Below, piece after piece: positions 24,802-33,017 of a DNA stretch of 64,000 nt. Source of the stretch: Methylobacterium sp. E-005 (GTDB lineage: Bacteria > Pseudomonadota > Alphaproteobacteria > Rhizobiales > Beijerinckiaceae); assembly GCF_022829725.1 (NCBI RefSeq), contig NZ_JAKSYG010000179.1, forward strand, positions 62,001 to 126,000, written 5' to 3'. The position numbers were made by a program, and so were the translations under genes. How positions within the stretch are numbered: position 1 is the first letter of the stretch; every line of letters starts with the position of its first letter. The notes under the pieces were generated by a model. That model saw nothing but the letters and a program-made list of their open reading frames with translations, had not been told where the DNA came from and did no database searches.

Positions 24802-25853
24802 GCCGCGAGCGCCTCGGCGGGCGCCGCGGAATGCCCGGAGCCGGGTTGCCGGGCGAGGCAGGCGACCCGGTGCAATGGCCGGATCGCGTTGAGGGGTGGT
24901 TCCTTCCCGGCGCAGATGCCCTCCGCGAGGGCGCAGCGCGGGTGGAACCGGCAGCCGGAGGGCGGGTCGATCGGGTTCGGCGGATCCCCCTGCAGCAGCG
25001 CGGCCTGCGTGCGGTTGTCGGGATCGAGGGACGGCATCGAGGCGAGCAACGCCTCGGTATAGGGGTGCGCCGGCGCGTCGAGCACCGTGTCGGAGGGGCC
25101 GATCTCGGCGACCCGGCCCAAATACATCACCATCACCCGGTCGGAGATGAAGCGCACGACGTTCAGGTCGTGGCTGATGAAGATGTAGGTCAGGCCGAAC
25201 TCGGCCTTGAGGTCGAGGAGGAGGTTCAGCACCTGCGCCTCCACCGATTTGTCCAGCGCCGAGACCGCCTCATCGAGGAGCACCAGCCGCGGCTCCAGAG
25301 CAAGCGAGCGGGCGATGTTGACCCGCTGGCGCTGGCCGCCGGAGATCTCGTGCGGGTAGCGCCCGGCGAAGCGCTTCGGCTCCAGGCCGACCCGGGCGAG
25401 CAGCGCGCGGGCGCGCTCCACCGCCTCGCGGCCGGGGACACCGTTGACCTTCGGGCCGAAGGCGATCGACTGCTCCACCGTCATGCGCGGGTTCAGCGAC
25501 GCGTAGCTGTCCTGGAACACCATCTGGACCTGGCGGCGGTAGGCCCGCCACGGCATGGCGCGCTCGCCGATCGCCTGCCCGTCGTACAGCATGGCGCCGG
25601 AATCGCGCTCGATCAGGCCCATGAGCAGCTTGGCGGTGGTGGACTTGCCACAACCGGATTCGCCGACGATGCCCAGGGTCTCGCCCTTCAGGACGTCGAA
25701 ATCGACGCCATCGACGGCACGCACGACCTGCTTCTTCCCCCCGGCCTTGCGGACCGGGAAGTGCTTGATCAGCCCCGAGACCGACAGGAGCGGCTGGGCC
25801 GGTCCGCCGCGGTCGCGGGCGAACGGATCGGGGGCGTCCGGGATGACGCTCAC
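24798..25853 (-). CDS. Dipeptide/oligopeptide-type ABC transporter ATP-binding protein (DppF/OppF type)
   Basis: A 351-residue partner ATPase. Walker A GESGCGKST, Q-loop VFQDSYASLNPRMTV, signature ISGGQRQR, and H-loop ISHDLNVVRF are present. Walker B reads LVLLDEAVSALD, with Ala where the family usually has Pro after the catalytic Glu; the Glu is kept, so activity is expected. The C-terminal extension with GCRFHPRCALAEGICAGKEP follows. It starts 13 bases after dppC and overlaps dppD by four bases. Confidence 0.92.
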   Translation of the reverse strand: MSVIPDAPDPFARDRGGPAQPLLSVSGLIKHFPVRKAGGKKQVVRAVDGVDFDVLKGETLGIVGESGCGKSTTAKLLMGLIERDSGAMLYDGQAIGERAMPWRAYRRQVQMVFQDSYASLNPRMTVEQSIAFGPKVNGVPGREAVERARALLARVGLEPKRFAGRYPHEISGGQRQRVNIARSLALEPRLVLLDEAVSALDKSVEAQVLNLLLDLKAEFGLTYIFISHDLNVVRFISDRVMVMYLGRVAEIGPSDTVLDAPAHPYTEALLASMPSLDPDNRTQAALLQGDPPNPIDPPSGCRFHPRCALAEGICAGKEPPLNAIRPLHRVACLARQPGSGHSAAPAEALAA

Positions 25854-25866
25854 TGGCGAATCTCCG

Positions 25867-26799
25867 TCATTGGCGGATTTCCATGGCGGCGCGCAGGCCG
25901 TCCGAGAACAGGTTGAAGGCGATCGAGACGAGGAAGATGCAGACGCCCGGCAGCGCGGCGACGATCGGGTTCACGTAGATCGCGGTGCGCAGGGTGTTGA
26001 GCATCAGGCCCCATTCGGGCTCGGGCGGACGTACGCCCAGACCGAGGAACGAGAGGCCCGAGGCCAGGATCATCGAGACCGAGATCAGGCTGGTCGAATA
26101 GACGAAGATCGGCCCGACGACGTTGCCGAGCACCTGCACGCGCATGATCGTCAGGGCCGAGGCGCCCGAGAGCTTGGCGGCGTCGATGTAGTCGCGCTTG
26201 CGGATGCCCGTGGTGACGCTCTCGGCGACCCGGGCGATCTGGGGCACGAACACGCAGGTCAGCGAGACGATCGAGTTGAAGATGCCGGCGCCGAGCGCCC
26301 CGGACAGCGCGATCGCCAGCAGCACGGAGGGAAACGCAAAGAACACGTCGATGGTGCGCATCAGGATCGTGTTGGTCCAGCCGCCGACATAGCCGGCCAG
26401 GATCCCGATGCCCGAGCCGATCACGAAGGCGATCAGCACCGGCGTGACGCCGATGAACAGCGACAGCCGCGAGCCCAGCATCAGCCGGCTGATCATGTCG
26501 CGGCCGAGCTCGTCGGAGCCCAGCCAGTAGGTGGCGTCACCGACATGCCTGAGCCGGCGCAGCATGGAACCCTTGTAGGGGTCCATCGGGGTGATCCAGG
26601 GCGACAGGAGCGCGATGAGCACGACCAGCAGGATCACGGCGCCCGCGCCCATGGCGACGGGATCGCGCACCAGCCGGTGGCCGACATGACCCCAGAAGCC
26701 CCGCGACGGGACGAAGGCGGCCTCGGGCGCCGCGTCCTCGGCGGCGAGCACGCCGCCGTCGAGGGCGAGGGAGGCCGCGGTGATGGGAGCAGTCATCAT
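25867..26799 (-). CDS. Dipeptide-type ABC transporter permease (DppC type)
   Basis: About 310 residues. After a polar N-terminus there is one transmembrane segment (AGAVILLVVLIALLSPWI), the periplasmic loop LGSDELGRDMISRLMLGSRL and then a BPD_transp_1 domain with five more helices and the coupling EAA-like loop KRDYIDAAKLSGASALTIMR, which contacts the ATPases. The C-terminus ELxxGL-type SFLGLGVRPPEPEWGLML is typical of DppC. Start is at one of two adjacent ATG codons (26799 or 26796). It follows dppB by 11 bases. Confidence 0.92.
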   Translation of the reverse strand: MMTAPITAASLALDGGVLAAEDAAPEAAFVPSRGFWGHVGHRLVRDPVAMGAGAVILLVVLIALLSPWITPMDPYKGSMLRRLRHVGDATYWLGSDELGRDMISRLMLGSRLSLFIGVTPVLIAFVIGSGIGILAGYVGGWTNTILMRTIDVFFAFPSVLLAIALSGALGAGIFNSIVSLTCVFVPQIARVAESVTTGIRKRDYIDAAKLSGASALTIMRVQVLGNVVGPIFVYSTSLISVSMILASGLSFLGLGVRPPEPEWGLMLNTLRTAIYVNPIVAALPGVCIFLVSIAFNLFSDGLRAAMEIRQ

Positions 26800-26810
26800 C
26801 AGGCTCCGGC

Positions 26811-27764
26811 TCAGGCGCGCTCGATGCGCGGGTCGAGGGCGGTCTGCATCACGTCCACCAGCAGGTTGAGCAGCACGAAGAACATCGCCAGCACGAGGAT
26901 CGAGCCCTGGAGCAGGGGCAGGTCGCGCTGGAAGATCGCGGCGTTGAGCAGGAAGCCGGTGCCCGGCCACGCGAACACGGTCTCGACCAGGATCGAGCCG
27001 CCGAGCAGGTAGCCGAGCTGCAGGCCCATGATGGCGAGGGCGGTCGGGGCGGCGTTGCGTACCACGTGCTTGAACACGCCGCGCTCATCCATGCCCTTGG
27101 CGCGCAGGGCCTCCACGAAGTCCTGGGACAGGATGTCGGCGACGAGCGCCCGGACCGTGCGGGCGATGATGCCCATCGGGATCACCGACATCGTGACCGC
27201 CGGCAGGATCATATAGCGCAGGTGGTCGAAGTCCGGACGCCAGTTGCCGGAGCCGTCCGGCCCGGCGCCGGTGGGCGGCAGCCAGCCCAACGTCGCCGAG
27301 AAGATGATCACCAGCACCATGCCGAGCCAGTAATGCGGCACGCTCACGCCGAAGACCGAGAGCGCCGAGGCTGCCCGGTCGGCCAGCGAGTTGCGGTGGT
27401 AGCCCGCCACGAAGCCGAACAGCGTGCCGAAGGTGAAGCCGATCACCGTCGCCACGGAGGCGAGGATCAGGGAGTTCACCACGGCGCGGCTGACCTCGCC
27501 CAGCACCGGCCGTCCGGTGGCGATCGAGATGCCGAGGTCGCCGTGCAGCACGTGCCAGAGCCAGATCAGGTACTGGACGGGCAGCGGCTTATCGAAGCCG
27601 TAGGCAGCGCGCATCTCGTCGATCATCGACTGGGTGGCGTCGACGGGCAGGATCGCGCTCAGGGGATCGCCCGGCGCGAGATGCACGAGGAGGAAGCAGA
27701 CCACGCTAACCCCGAACGCCACGGGGGTCGCGTAGAGCAGGCGCTTGAGGGTGTAGAGGAGCAT
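26811..27764 (-). CDS. Dipeptide-type ABC transporter permease (DppB type)
   Basis: A 317-residue inner-membrane permease. It opens with YTLKRLLYATPVAFGVSVVC and HLAPGDPLSAILP, the usual DppB start, and has the coupling loop DFVEALRAKGMDERGVFKHV and the C-terminal helices (VETVFAWPGTGFLLNAAIF). It forms the heterodimeric channel with the DppC-type protein. The ATG at 27764 is chosen because the frame upstream runs into the palindromic repeat. A 218-base gap with stem-loops separates it from the substrate-binding-protein gene. Confidence 0.92.
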   Translation of the reverse strand: MLLYTLKRLLYATPVAFGVSVVCFLLVHLAPGDPLSAILPVDATQSMIDEMRAAYGFDKPLPVQYLIWLWHVLHGDLGISIATGRPVLGEVSRAVVNSLILASVATVIGFTFGTLFGFVAGYHRNSLADRAASALSVFGVSVPHYWLGMVLVIIFSATLGWLPPTGAGPDGSGNWRPDFDHLRYMILPAVTMSVIPMGIIARTVRALVADILSQDFVEALRAKGMDERGVFKHVVRNAAPTALAIMGLQLGYLLGGSILVETVFAWPGTGFLLNAAIFQRDLPLLQGSILVLAMFFVLLNLLVDVMQTALDPRIERA

Positions 27765-27790
27765 CACTTGCCTTGTCGTGGCCTGAAATT

Positions 27791-27971
27791 CCCCTCCCCC
27801 CTCTGCGGGGGAGGGTGGCCCCCGAAGGGGGTCGGGTCGGGACGATGTCCCGCGAGGGGCGAGCGACGGTGCCGGAGAGGGCGCGACGGGCGCTCCATCC
27901 TGCATCGTCGCGCTGCCCCTCTCCCGCCCCGCATGCGCGGGGCACCCTCCCCCGCACCGGGGGGAGGGTTA
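27791..27971. repeat. Cluster of GC-rich extragenic palindromes inside the transporter operon
   Basis: The gap between the binding-protein and permease genes contains several stem-loops: CCCTCCCCC/GGGGGAGGG (from 27792), GGCCCCC/GGGGGTC, GCCCCGC-ATGC-GCGGGGC (about 27928-27945), and CCTCCCC/GGGGGAGG near 27948-27970. They resemble single palindromes at 36701 and 60577, sharing CTCTGCGGGG or a close variant. In periplasmic transporter operons such elements often protect the upstream mRNA and raise binding-protein output over permease; that function is inference here. Confidence 0.8.
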
Positions 27972-27982
27972 GGATGGCGGCG

Positions 27983-29605
27983 CTACCGCGCCGCCGTGGC
28001 GATGGTGATCTTCGAGAAATCCTGGAACCAGTTCTGCGCCTGGACGAAGCCCTTCACCTTCGGGCTCATCGCCCGCGGGTTCACATCGTGCGTGATCATG
28101 ACGAACAGCGCATCGTCGACGTACTTCTCGTGGATCTTCTGCAGGACCTTGGTCTGCTCGGCCTTGTCGAAGGTGTTGCGGACCTGATCGAACAGCTTGT
28201 CCATTGCCGGATCGCAGTAATAGCCCCAGTTCGTGCCGTTCGGCGGGGCGAAATTGCACTGCAGATGGCGGATGAAGCCGGTGAACGGATCCTGGATGAA
28301 GTACGAGTAGTTGATCGCCGAGACGCCGCGGGAGATGTCGGCCTTGGCGCCGGCCCGCCAGATGTTGATCAGCGTGTTCCACTCGACCACCTCGTAGTCG
28401 ACCTGGATGCCCACCTCGGCGAGGTTCTGCTGGATGAACTCGTTCATCGGCAGCGGCTGCATCTGGCCCGAGCCCGAGGCCGAGATCGCGACCTTGAGCT
28501 TCAGGGGCTTGGCCGGGCTGTAGCCGGCTTCCGCCAGCAGTTTCTTGGCGGCCTCCGGATCGTACTTGATGTCGAAGGTCGGGTGGCCGAACCACTGGTG
28601 GCCGGGCGGCATGAAGCCCTTGGCCGGGATGGCGAGGCCGCCGAGCAACTCCTTCAGCCCGTCGCGGTCGATGGCGAGGTTCGCCGCCTTGCGCACGCGG
28701 ATGTCGTTCCAGGGCGAGCCCTCGACCCGCGACAGGTGCCACGTCCAGTTATGCGGATAGGCGTTGGTGACGATGGTGAAGCCGGCGCTCTTGAGCGACT
28801 CCACCGAGTCGGGTGCGGGCGCCTCGATCCAATCCACCTGCCCGGAGCGGAGCGCGGCGGTGCGGGCGTTGGCTTCGGGGAGCGGGATCAGCACGAGCTT
28901 GTCGAGCTTCGGCACCCGGTCCTTGTCCCAGTACTCCTTGAACGGCACCATCTCGGCGCGCTCGCGCGGGGCGAACAGGGTCAGCTTCCACGGGCCGGTG
29001 CCGGAGGGCTGCTTGGCGAAGGCGTCCCAGGACTTGCCGACCTTCTCCCATTGGGCCGGCGACGACATCATGATCCAGGCGATCTGATAGGGCAGCGTCG
29101 CGTCGGGGGCCTTGGTGATGATCTCGACGGTCATCGGATCGACGGCGCGGTAGCTCGCCACCGCGGGGATGCGGGTCTTGCCCTGCGCCGACTGACGCGG
29201 GTCGTATTGCGGCGCGTCCGACTTCAGGAGCTTGTCGAGGTTCCAGACCACGGCGTCGGCGGTGAAGTCCGATCCGTCGTGGAATTTCACGCCGGGACGC
29301 AGCTTGAAGGTCCACTTGGTCTTGTCGTTCGGGTCGACGGTCCAGCTGGTGGCCAGCCCCGGCACGAGATCGGAGGCCAGTTCCGCGCTCGACAGGTCCC
29401 AATTGATGAGCCCGTCATAGACCGTGTAGCCGAGGAAGCGCATGCCCTCGCCGCCATTGTCGGTCTGGCCGGTGGTCAGCGGGATGTCGGAGGCGGTCAT
29501 GCCGATCCGCAGCGTTCCCTGCGCGAGCGCGGCAGAACTCGCAGAAAGCGCCAGGGCGCTGGCCAGCGCCACACGGGCGCCGAATTTTCTCAGACGGGAC
29601 AGCAT
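27983..29605 (-). CDS. Periplasmic substrate-binding protein of a dipeptide-type ABC transporter
   Basis: A 540-residue protein with a Sec signal peptide (basic MLSRLRKFG, hydrophobic stretch, ALAQ cleavage near residue 29) and an SBP_bac_5 domain: TLRIGMTASDIPLTTGQ, WTFKLRPGVKFHDGSDFTAD, VDWIEAPAPDSVESL, RKAANLAIDRDGLKELLGG, YSPAKPLKLKVAISASGSG. It binds the substrate and delivers it to the permeases encoded downstream. Members of this family bind peptides but also glutathione, sugars, nickel chelates and amides, so the ligand must be read from context, which points to the compound handled by the hpxXYZ enzymes. Confidence 0.93.
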   Translation of the reverse strand: MLSRLRKFGARVALASALALSASSAALAQGTLRIGMTASDIPLTTGQTDNGGEGMRFLGYTVYDGLINWDLSSAELASDLVPGLATSWTVDPNDKTKWTFKLRPGVKFHDGSDFTADAVVWNLDKLLKSDAPQYDPRQSAQGKTRIPAVASYRAVDPMTVEIITKAPDATLPYQIAWIMMSSPAQWEKVGKSWDAFAKQPSGTGPWKLTLFAPRERAEMVPFKEYWDKDRVPKLDKLVLIPLPEANARTAALRSGQVDWIEAPAPDSVESLKSAGFTIVTNAYPHNWTWHLSRVEGSPWNDIRVRKAANLAIDRDGLKELLGGLAIPAKGFMPPGHQWFGHPTFDIKYDPEAAKKLLAEAGYSPAKPLKLKVAISASGSGQMQPLPMNEFIQQNLAEVGIQVDYEVVEWNTLINIWRAGAKADISRGVSAINYSYFIQDPFTGFIRHLQCNFAPPNGTNWGYYCDPAMDKLFDQVRNTFDKAEQTKVLQKIHEKYVDDALFVMITHDVNPRAMSPKVKGFVQAQNWFQDFSKITIATAAR

Positions 29606-29693
29606 CTTGGCTAGGGTACTCGCGTGGGTCCGGGCCAGTCTGGGCCGGCATACGCTCGTCCCTATGCAAGCCGGCGGCCAGTCGCCCGCGGCG

Positions 29694-30077
29694 CTATTCG
29701 GCGTCGATCAGGCTCACATGCGCGGCCACCACCCGCCAGCCTTCGGGGAAGCGCATCCAGGTCTGGCTCTGGCGGCCGACTTTGCCGGGCGCGGAGGCGC
29801 GGGTGAACAGCGTCATGGCGGTGGCGGCATCGCGTCCGTAGGTGGTGATCTGCGTCTGCGCCAGGGTGCGCTCCAGGCCCACCGGTGAGCGGGCGCGGCG
29901 GAAGGCGCGGATCGCGTCCATGCCGTACAGGTTCTCGCCGATGCCGTACCGGATGGTAAGCGGATCGTCGTGGAACAAAGCCTCCAGGGTCGCGACATCG
30001 TTGGTGGTGAGCGCCGTCTCGTAGGCCCGGAACGCGGCCTCGACCTCGGCCTTCACGGCGGGATCGTCGATCACCAT
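29694..30077 (-). CDS. hpxZ: HpxZ/AtzH-like (DUF3225) protein
   Basis: A 127-residue SnoaL/NTF2-like protein with VIDDPAVKAEVEAAFRAYE, LEALFHDDPLTIRYGIGENL, and RFPEGWRVVAAHVSLI, the pattern of HpxZ (oxalurate catabolism in Klebsiella) and AtzH. AtzH has been reported as a 1,3-dicarboxyurea amidohydrolase in cyanuric acid catabolism; HpxZ was defined genetically. Its start overlaps the stop of the amidase gene (TGATG). It lies 88 bases before the binding-protein gene. Confidence 0.88.
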   Translation of the reverse strand: MVIDDPAVKAEVEAAFRAYETALTTNDVATLEALFHDDPLTIRYGIGENLYGMDAIRAFRRARSPVGLERTLAQTQITTYGRDAATAMTLFTRASAPGKVGRQSQTWMRFPEGWRVVAAHVSLIDAE

Positions 30078-31474
30078 CAGGTCAGCTCCGCGATGGGCGC
30101 CGTGCTGACGCCGGTCCGTTCAAGGTGGTGGGCGACGCGCAGGGCCAGATCTTCCCGCCAGGGCGCGGCGATCACCTGAACGCCGAGCGGCAACCCGGCG
30201 TCGAGCCAGATCGGTACGGCGACCACCGGCAGGCCGATGAACGAGATCGGCTGCGTGAACACCCCGATATTGGCGCGCACCGGCAGGCTCACGCCGTCGA
30301 GGGTGAAGTGGGTCTGGCCGCCCTTCGGCGCCCGGCAGGGCGTGGCGGGCGCCAGGATCACGTCGACGCCGCCGAACAGGTCGAGGACCGCGTCCCGGTA
30401 CCAGCGGCGGAACCGCTGCGCCCGTTCGACGAAGGGCGCCGGAATCATCGCGCCGGCGATCAGCCGGTCCCGCACCGCCGGGTCGAAATCACCCGGACGG
30501 CTGCGCAGGCGGTCGAGGTGGAGCGTCGCGCCTTCGGCCGCGGTGATCAGGTAAGCCGCCGCCCGGGCGCGGTGGGCCTCCGACAACTCGACGGTGTGTG
30601 GCGTGCCGAGGGCCTCGGCAACGCGCCCCACCGCCGCGAAGGCATCGGGATCGCCGCCCCGGGCGAAGTAGCCGCCGGCGACCGCGATCCGCAGGCCGTC
30701 GATGCCGGAATCCAGAACGGGCATGACCGGCTCCGGCGCGCGGGCCGCCAAGACGGGATCGTCTGGATCGGGGCCCTGCATGGCGTCGTAGGCCAGGGCG
30801 AGATCAATGACGCTGCGCGCCATGGGTCCCAGATGGTCGAGGCTGCCGACGAACGGAAAGCTCCCGGCCCGGCTGAGCCGCCCGTAGGTCGGTTTCAACC
30901 CGAAACAGCCGCAGAAGGCGGCGGGCACCCGGATCGAGCCGTTCGTGTCCGAGCCTAATGTCAGCGGCACCATCCCGGCGGCGAGCGCCGCACCGGACCC
31001 GCTGGACGAGCCGCCGGTCATGTGCCCCAGGGCGTGCGGATTGTGGGCGTCCCCGTCGTGGATGTTCTCGCCGGTGAAGTCGTAAGCGTATTCACCCATG
31101 TTGAGCGCGCCGAGGAGGATCGCTCCGGCCGCTTCGAGCCGGCGCACCAGGGCGCCGTCCCTGAGGGCCGGGGGATTCTCCCGGTTGATCTTCGAGCCCG
31201 CCCGCGTCGGCAGTTCCGCGACGTCGATCAGGTTCTTGACCGCGAAGGGCACGCCCGCGAGCGGCCCAGCGGCGGCGCCCTGAGCGAGATCGGCATCGAG
31301 CGCGTCGGCCCGGGCCAGGGCGCGGGCGGCGAGCACGTCGGTGAAGGCGTTGACGCGGCGATCCGCTCGCGCGATGCCCGCGAGCGTCTCAGTCACCACG
31401 CTGCGGGCACTGCAGCGCCGTTCGGCAACCGCGGCGGCGATGGATGCCGCGTCGGTGGGCAGGGATCCGCTCAT
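30077..31474 (-). CDS. hpxY: AtzE/HpxY-type amidase (amidase-signature family)
   Basis: A 465-residue amidase-signature enzyme. The catalytic lysine lies in PLAGVPFAVKNLIDV and the Ser-cisSer pair in GGSSSGSGAALAAGMVPLTL, followed by GSDTNGSIRVPAAFCG. The stretches DFTGENIHDGDAHNPHALGH and the tight pairing with an HpxX/AtzG-like partner mark it as AtzE/HpxY rather than GatA. AtzE is a 1-carboxybiuret hydrolase that needs small AtzG for stability; HpxY belongs to oxalurate breakdown. No gatB/gatC is nearby, which supports the catabolic call. Exact substrate is not decided by sequence. Confidence 0.9.
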   Translation of the reverse strand: MSGSLPTDAASIAAAVAERRCSARSVVTETLAGIARADRRVNAFTDVLAARALARADALDADLAQGAAAGPLAGVPFAVKNLIDVAELPTRAGSKINRENPPALRDGALVRRLEAAGAILLGALNMGEYAYDFTGENIHDGDAHNPHALGHMTGGSSSGSGAALAAGMVPLTLGSDTNGSIRVPAAFCGCFGLKPTYGRLSRAGSFPFVGSLDHLGPMARSVIDLALAYDAMQGPDPDDPVLAARAPEPVMPVLDSGIDGLRIAVAGGYFARGGDPDAFAAVGRVAEALGTPHTVELSEAHRARAAAYLITAAEGATLHLDRLRSRPGDFDPAVRDRLIAGAMIPAPFVERAQRFRRWYRDAVLDLFGGVDVILAPATPCRAPKGGQTHFTLDGVSLPVRANIGVFTQPISFIGLPVVAVPIWLDAGLPLGVQVIAAPWREDLALRVAHHLERTGVSTAPIAELT

Positions 31475-31665
31475 GCTTCGAACCGTTGCGCGGCTTCAAC
31501 CGCGTCGGGGAGCGGAAAGTCGGTCAGCAGGGCCGCCGCCGCCGCCAGGACGCGGAGATTGGCCGTGACCGAGGCGGTCCACGACTCGTCCAGGGTGATG
31601 CCGAGAAGCGGCGCCGCTGCGGCGACGTAGGGCTCGGGTTCGACCGCAGAAGCGGTTTGGGTCAT
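31471..31665 (-). CDS. hpxX: HpxX/AtzG-like (DUF4089) small subunit
   Basis: A 64-residue protein with VAAAAPLLGITLDESWTAS, VTANLRVLAAAAALLTDFPL and a terminal DAVEAAQRFEA, typical of DUF4089/AtzG, a GatC-like partner that wraps the amidase. The ATG at 31665 is chosen over an upstream one at 31746 because the family begins near here and the leader then carries a promoter. Its stop overlaps the amidase start (ATGA). It is the first gene of the long operon. Confidence 0.85.
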   Translation of the reverse strand: MTQTASAVEPEPYVAAAAPLLGITLDESWTASVTANLRVLAAAAALLTDFPLPDAVEAAQRFEA

Positions 31666-31706
31666 CGCGATTCTCCATCCGGCATGCGTTGTATTGATCG
31701 ACCGTC

Positions 31707-31722
31707 GTGCAGGGCTCGTGCC
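31707..31722 (-). promoter_or_regulatory. Candidate sigma-54 promoter for the hpx/ABC operon
   Basis: Reading the minus strand, CGGCACG-AGCC-CTGCA matches the -24/-12 consensus TGGCACG-N4-TTGC with two mismatches and keeps the invariant GG-N10-GC spacing (GG at 31722-31721, GC at 31710-31709). A start about 12 bases downstream would leave a leader of about 32 bases before the hpxX ATG. Not experimentally supported. Confidence 0.45.
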
Positions 31723-31751
31723 GGTCGGAGGAGCGGACGGCTCCATCGGCC

Positions 31752-31768
31752 TGCATAAAAATTATGCA
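31752..31768 (-). promoter_or_regulatory. Dyad with NtrC-site geometry
   Basis: TGCATAAAAATTATGCA is a perfect 7-bp inverted repeat around AAA in an otherwise GC-rich region. The outer TGCA/TGCA and total length of 17 bp match NtrC sites (TGCACC-N5-GGTGCA); the inner bases differ. It lies about 60 bp upstream of the inferred start of the sigma-54-like promoter. It could instead be a GntR- or TetR-type operator. Confidence 0.5.
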
Positions 31769-32466
31769 AAACCGCCGAGGGATGGACAACTTTGGGCCTT
31801 TGGTGCTCGTGCGGTCCACCGTCTGCGGCTTTCAAGGTCGCGATCCATGCCATGTCGGCGCGAGACTGCTGCTCAAACAGTCAGCATCGCGCGCGCCGAG
31901 AAGCTCAAGATGTTCGTTGTCGCCAATGCAAATCTGGGTTGCGTAGACTGGCTGGGGCATGTGGCAACGTCCCGGCTGTTGCGACGAGCACCCGAGTCCG
32001 GAGGATGTGACGCACATTAATGATGTCGCTTGCTTCGCAGGATCGTGCCGACACAGGCCCCACACCTTGTCGGCGCTCCGCGCGCGACCTATCTGCCGAT
32101 GCAAGGCCGAACGGCGCCTTCGCCTGCCGATGTGTTCACCCCTCGGCGGCGTGATGTTTTCCTGCATCGCCGGATGAAACTCGCAGAGATACGATGTGGA
32201 TTGTCGTCGTGCCGGCGGGCCGAACCTGTCCGCGCGATTGCATTCCCGACGGGGCTCCGGGTAAGGGCTTACCGTTTTTCAAACTTTGGTTCGACCCGAG
32301 CGCTCTGGCGCACACCGAGCGCTCGGGTCGAACCATCGGTTCTGCCGATGGGTCGGCATGGTTCTGGGGTCCGGGGACGGCGTCGGAATCTGCAGACTGA
32401 GGTCCCTCTCCGGCCCAGCCGGATGTCCCTGCAAGACGCCCAACATACCGAACTGAGAAAGGTCAG
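31769..32466. other. Gene-poor island of about 700 bases
   Basis: No frame here has alphaproteobacterial codon usage, a ribosome site or a recognisable motif, on either strand. Base composition is mixed and lower in GC than the neighbours. The only strong structure is the long stem-loop at 32287-32335. It may be a decayed mobile or phage-derived segment, but no transposase fragment was recognised. Confidence 0.5.
32287..32335. repeat. Perfect 19-bp inverted repeat (stem-loop) in the gene-poor island
   Basis: Arms TGGTTCGACCCGAGCGCTC (32287-32305) and its exact complement (32317-32335) enclose an 11-base loop. No T-run follows on either strand, so it is not a standard terminator. A weaker stem, CCATCGG/CCGATGG, overlaps its 3' side, so two folds compete. 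It lies about 130 bases before the DUF6481 gene. Confidence 0.85.
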
Positions 32467-32847
32467 ATGAGCGCATTCGACTACAGGAACTTCGACGACC
32501 GCCGCCAGAACTCCCAGAATGCCAAGGCCGCCCTGCTGGCCAAGTTCAAGGCGCGGCCCCCGTCCGACGATCCGGAGGTGATCGCCAAGGCCAAGGCCCG
32601 GGCAGAGGTCGCCAAGGCGCGCGAGGAGCGGACCCGTGAGCGCGAGGCCGCCCGCATCGCCGCCGAGCTGAAGGCTGCCGAGGAGAAGCGGGAGCGCGAG
32701 GAGGCGGAATTGGCGGCTCAGATCGCCCGCGAGGCTGCGGAACTCGCCGCCGCGCAAGAGCGCAAATCCTCCGAGCTGGCAGCCAAGAAGGCGCAGCGCG
32801 ACGCCCGGTACGCGGCGCGGAAGGCCAACGTCAAGGTCAAGCGCTGA
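32467..32847 (+). CDS. DUF6481 family protein
   Basis: A 126-residue, almost wholly helical protein. The N-terminus (FDYRNFDDRRQNSQNAKAAL, LLAKFKARP) matches DUF6481; residues 45 to 110 are a highly charged Ala/Glu/Arg/Lys coiled coil (REERTREREAARIAAELKAA), and the end is basic (KANVKVKR). The function is unknown. GAGAAAGGTC before the ATG supplies a ribosome site. No operon partner is obvious. Confidence 0.85.
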   Translation: MSAFDYRNFDDRRQNSQNAKAALLAKFKARPPSDDPEVIAKAKARAEVAKAREERTREREAARIAAELKAAEEKREREEAELAAQIAREAAELAAAQERKSSELAAKKAQRDARYAARKANVKVKR

Positions 32848-33017
32848 GCCCGCGCTGCGCCTGATTCGATAGGTCCGATGGAACGACGCCCGCCCCTCCC
32901 GGCGGGCGTCGCTGCATCCGGGGTCTTCGACCTGAAACCCGCGCGCAGCCTGCCGCGTTTGCGACCATCGATCAGCAGTCCCGATCCATGCGGCTGCCCG
33001 GGCGAGGCCGCGCGATG

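Noticed and set aside
32287..32335. tRNA remnant or attachment site, because GGTTCGACCC resembles a T-arm
   Set aside because: No cloverleaf, acceptor stem or CCA context; the sequence is simply one arm of a perfect inverted repeat.
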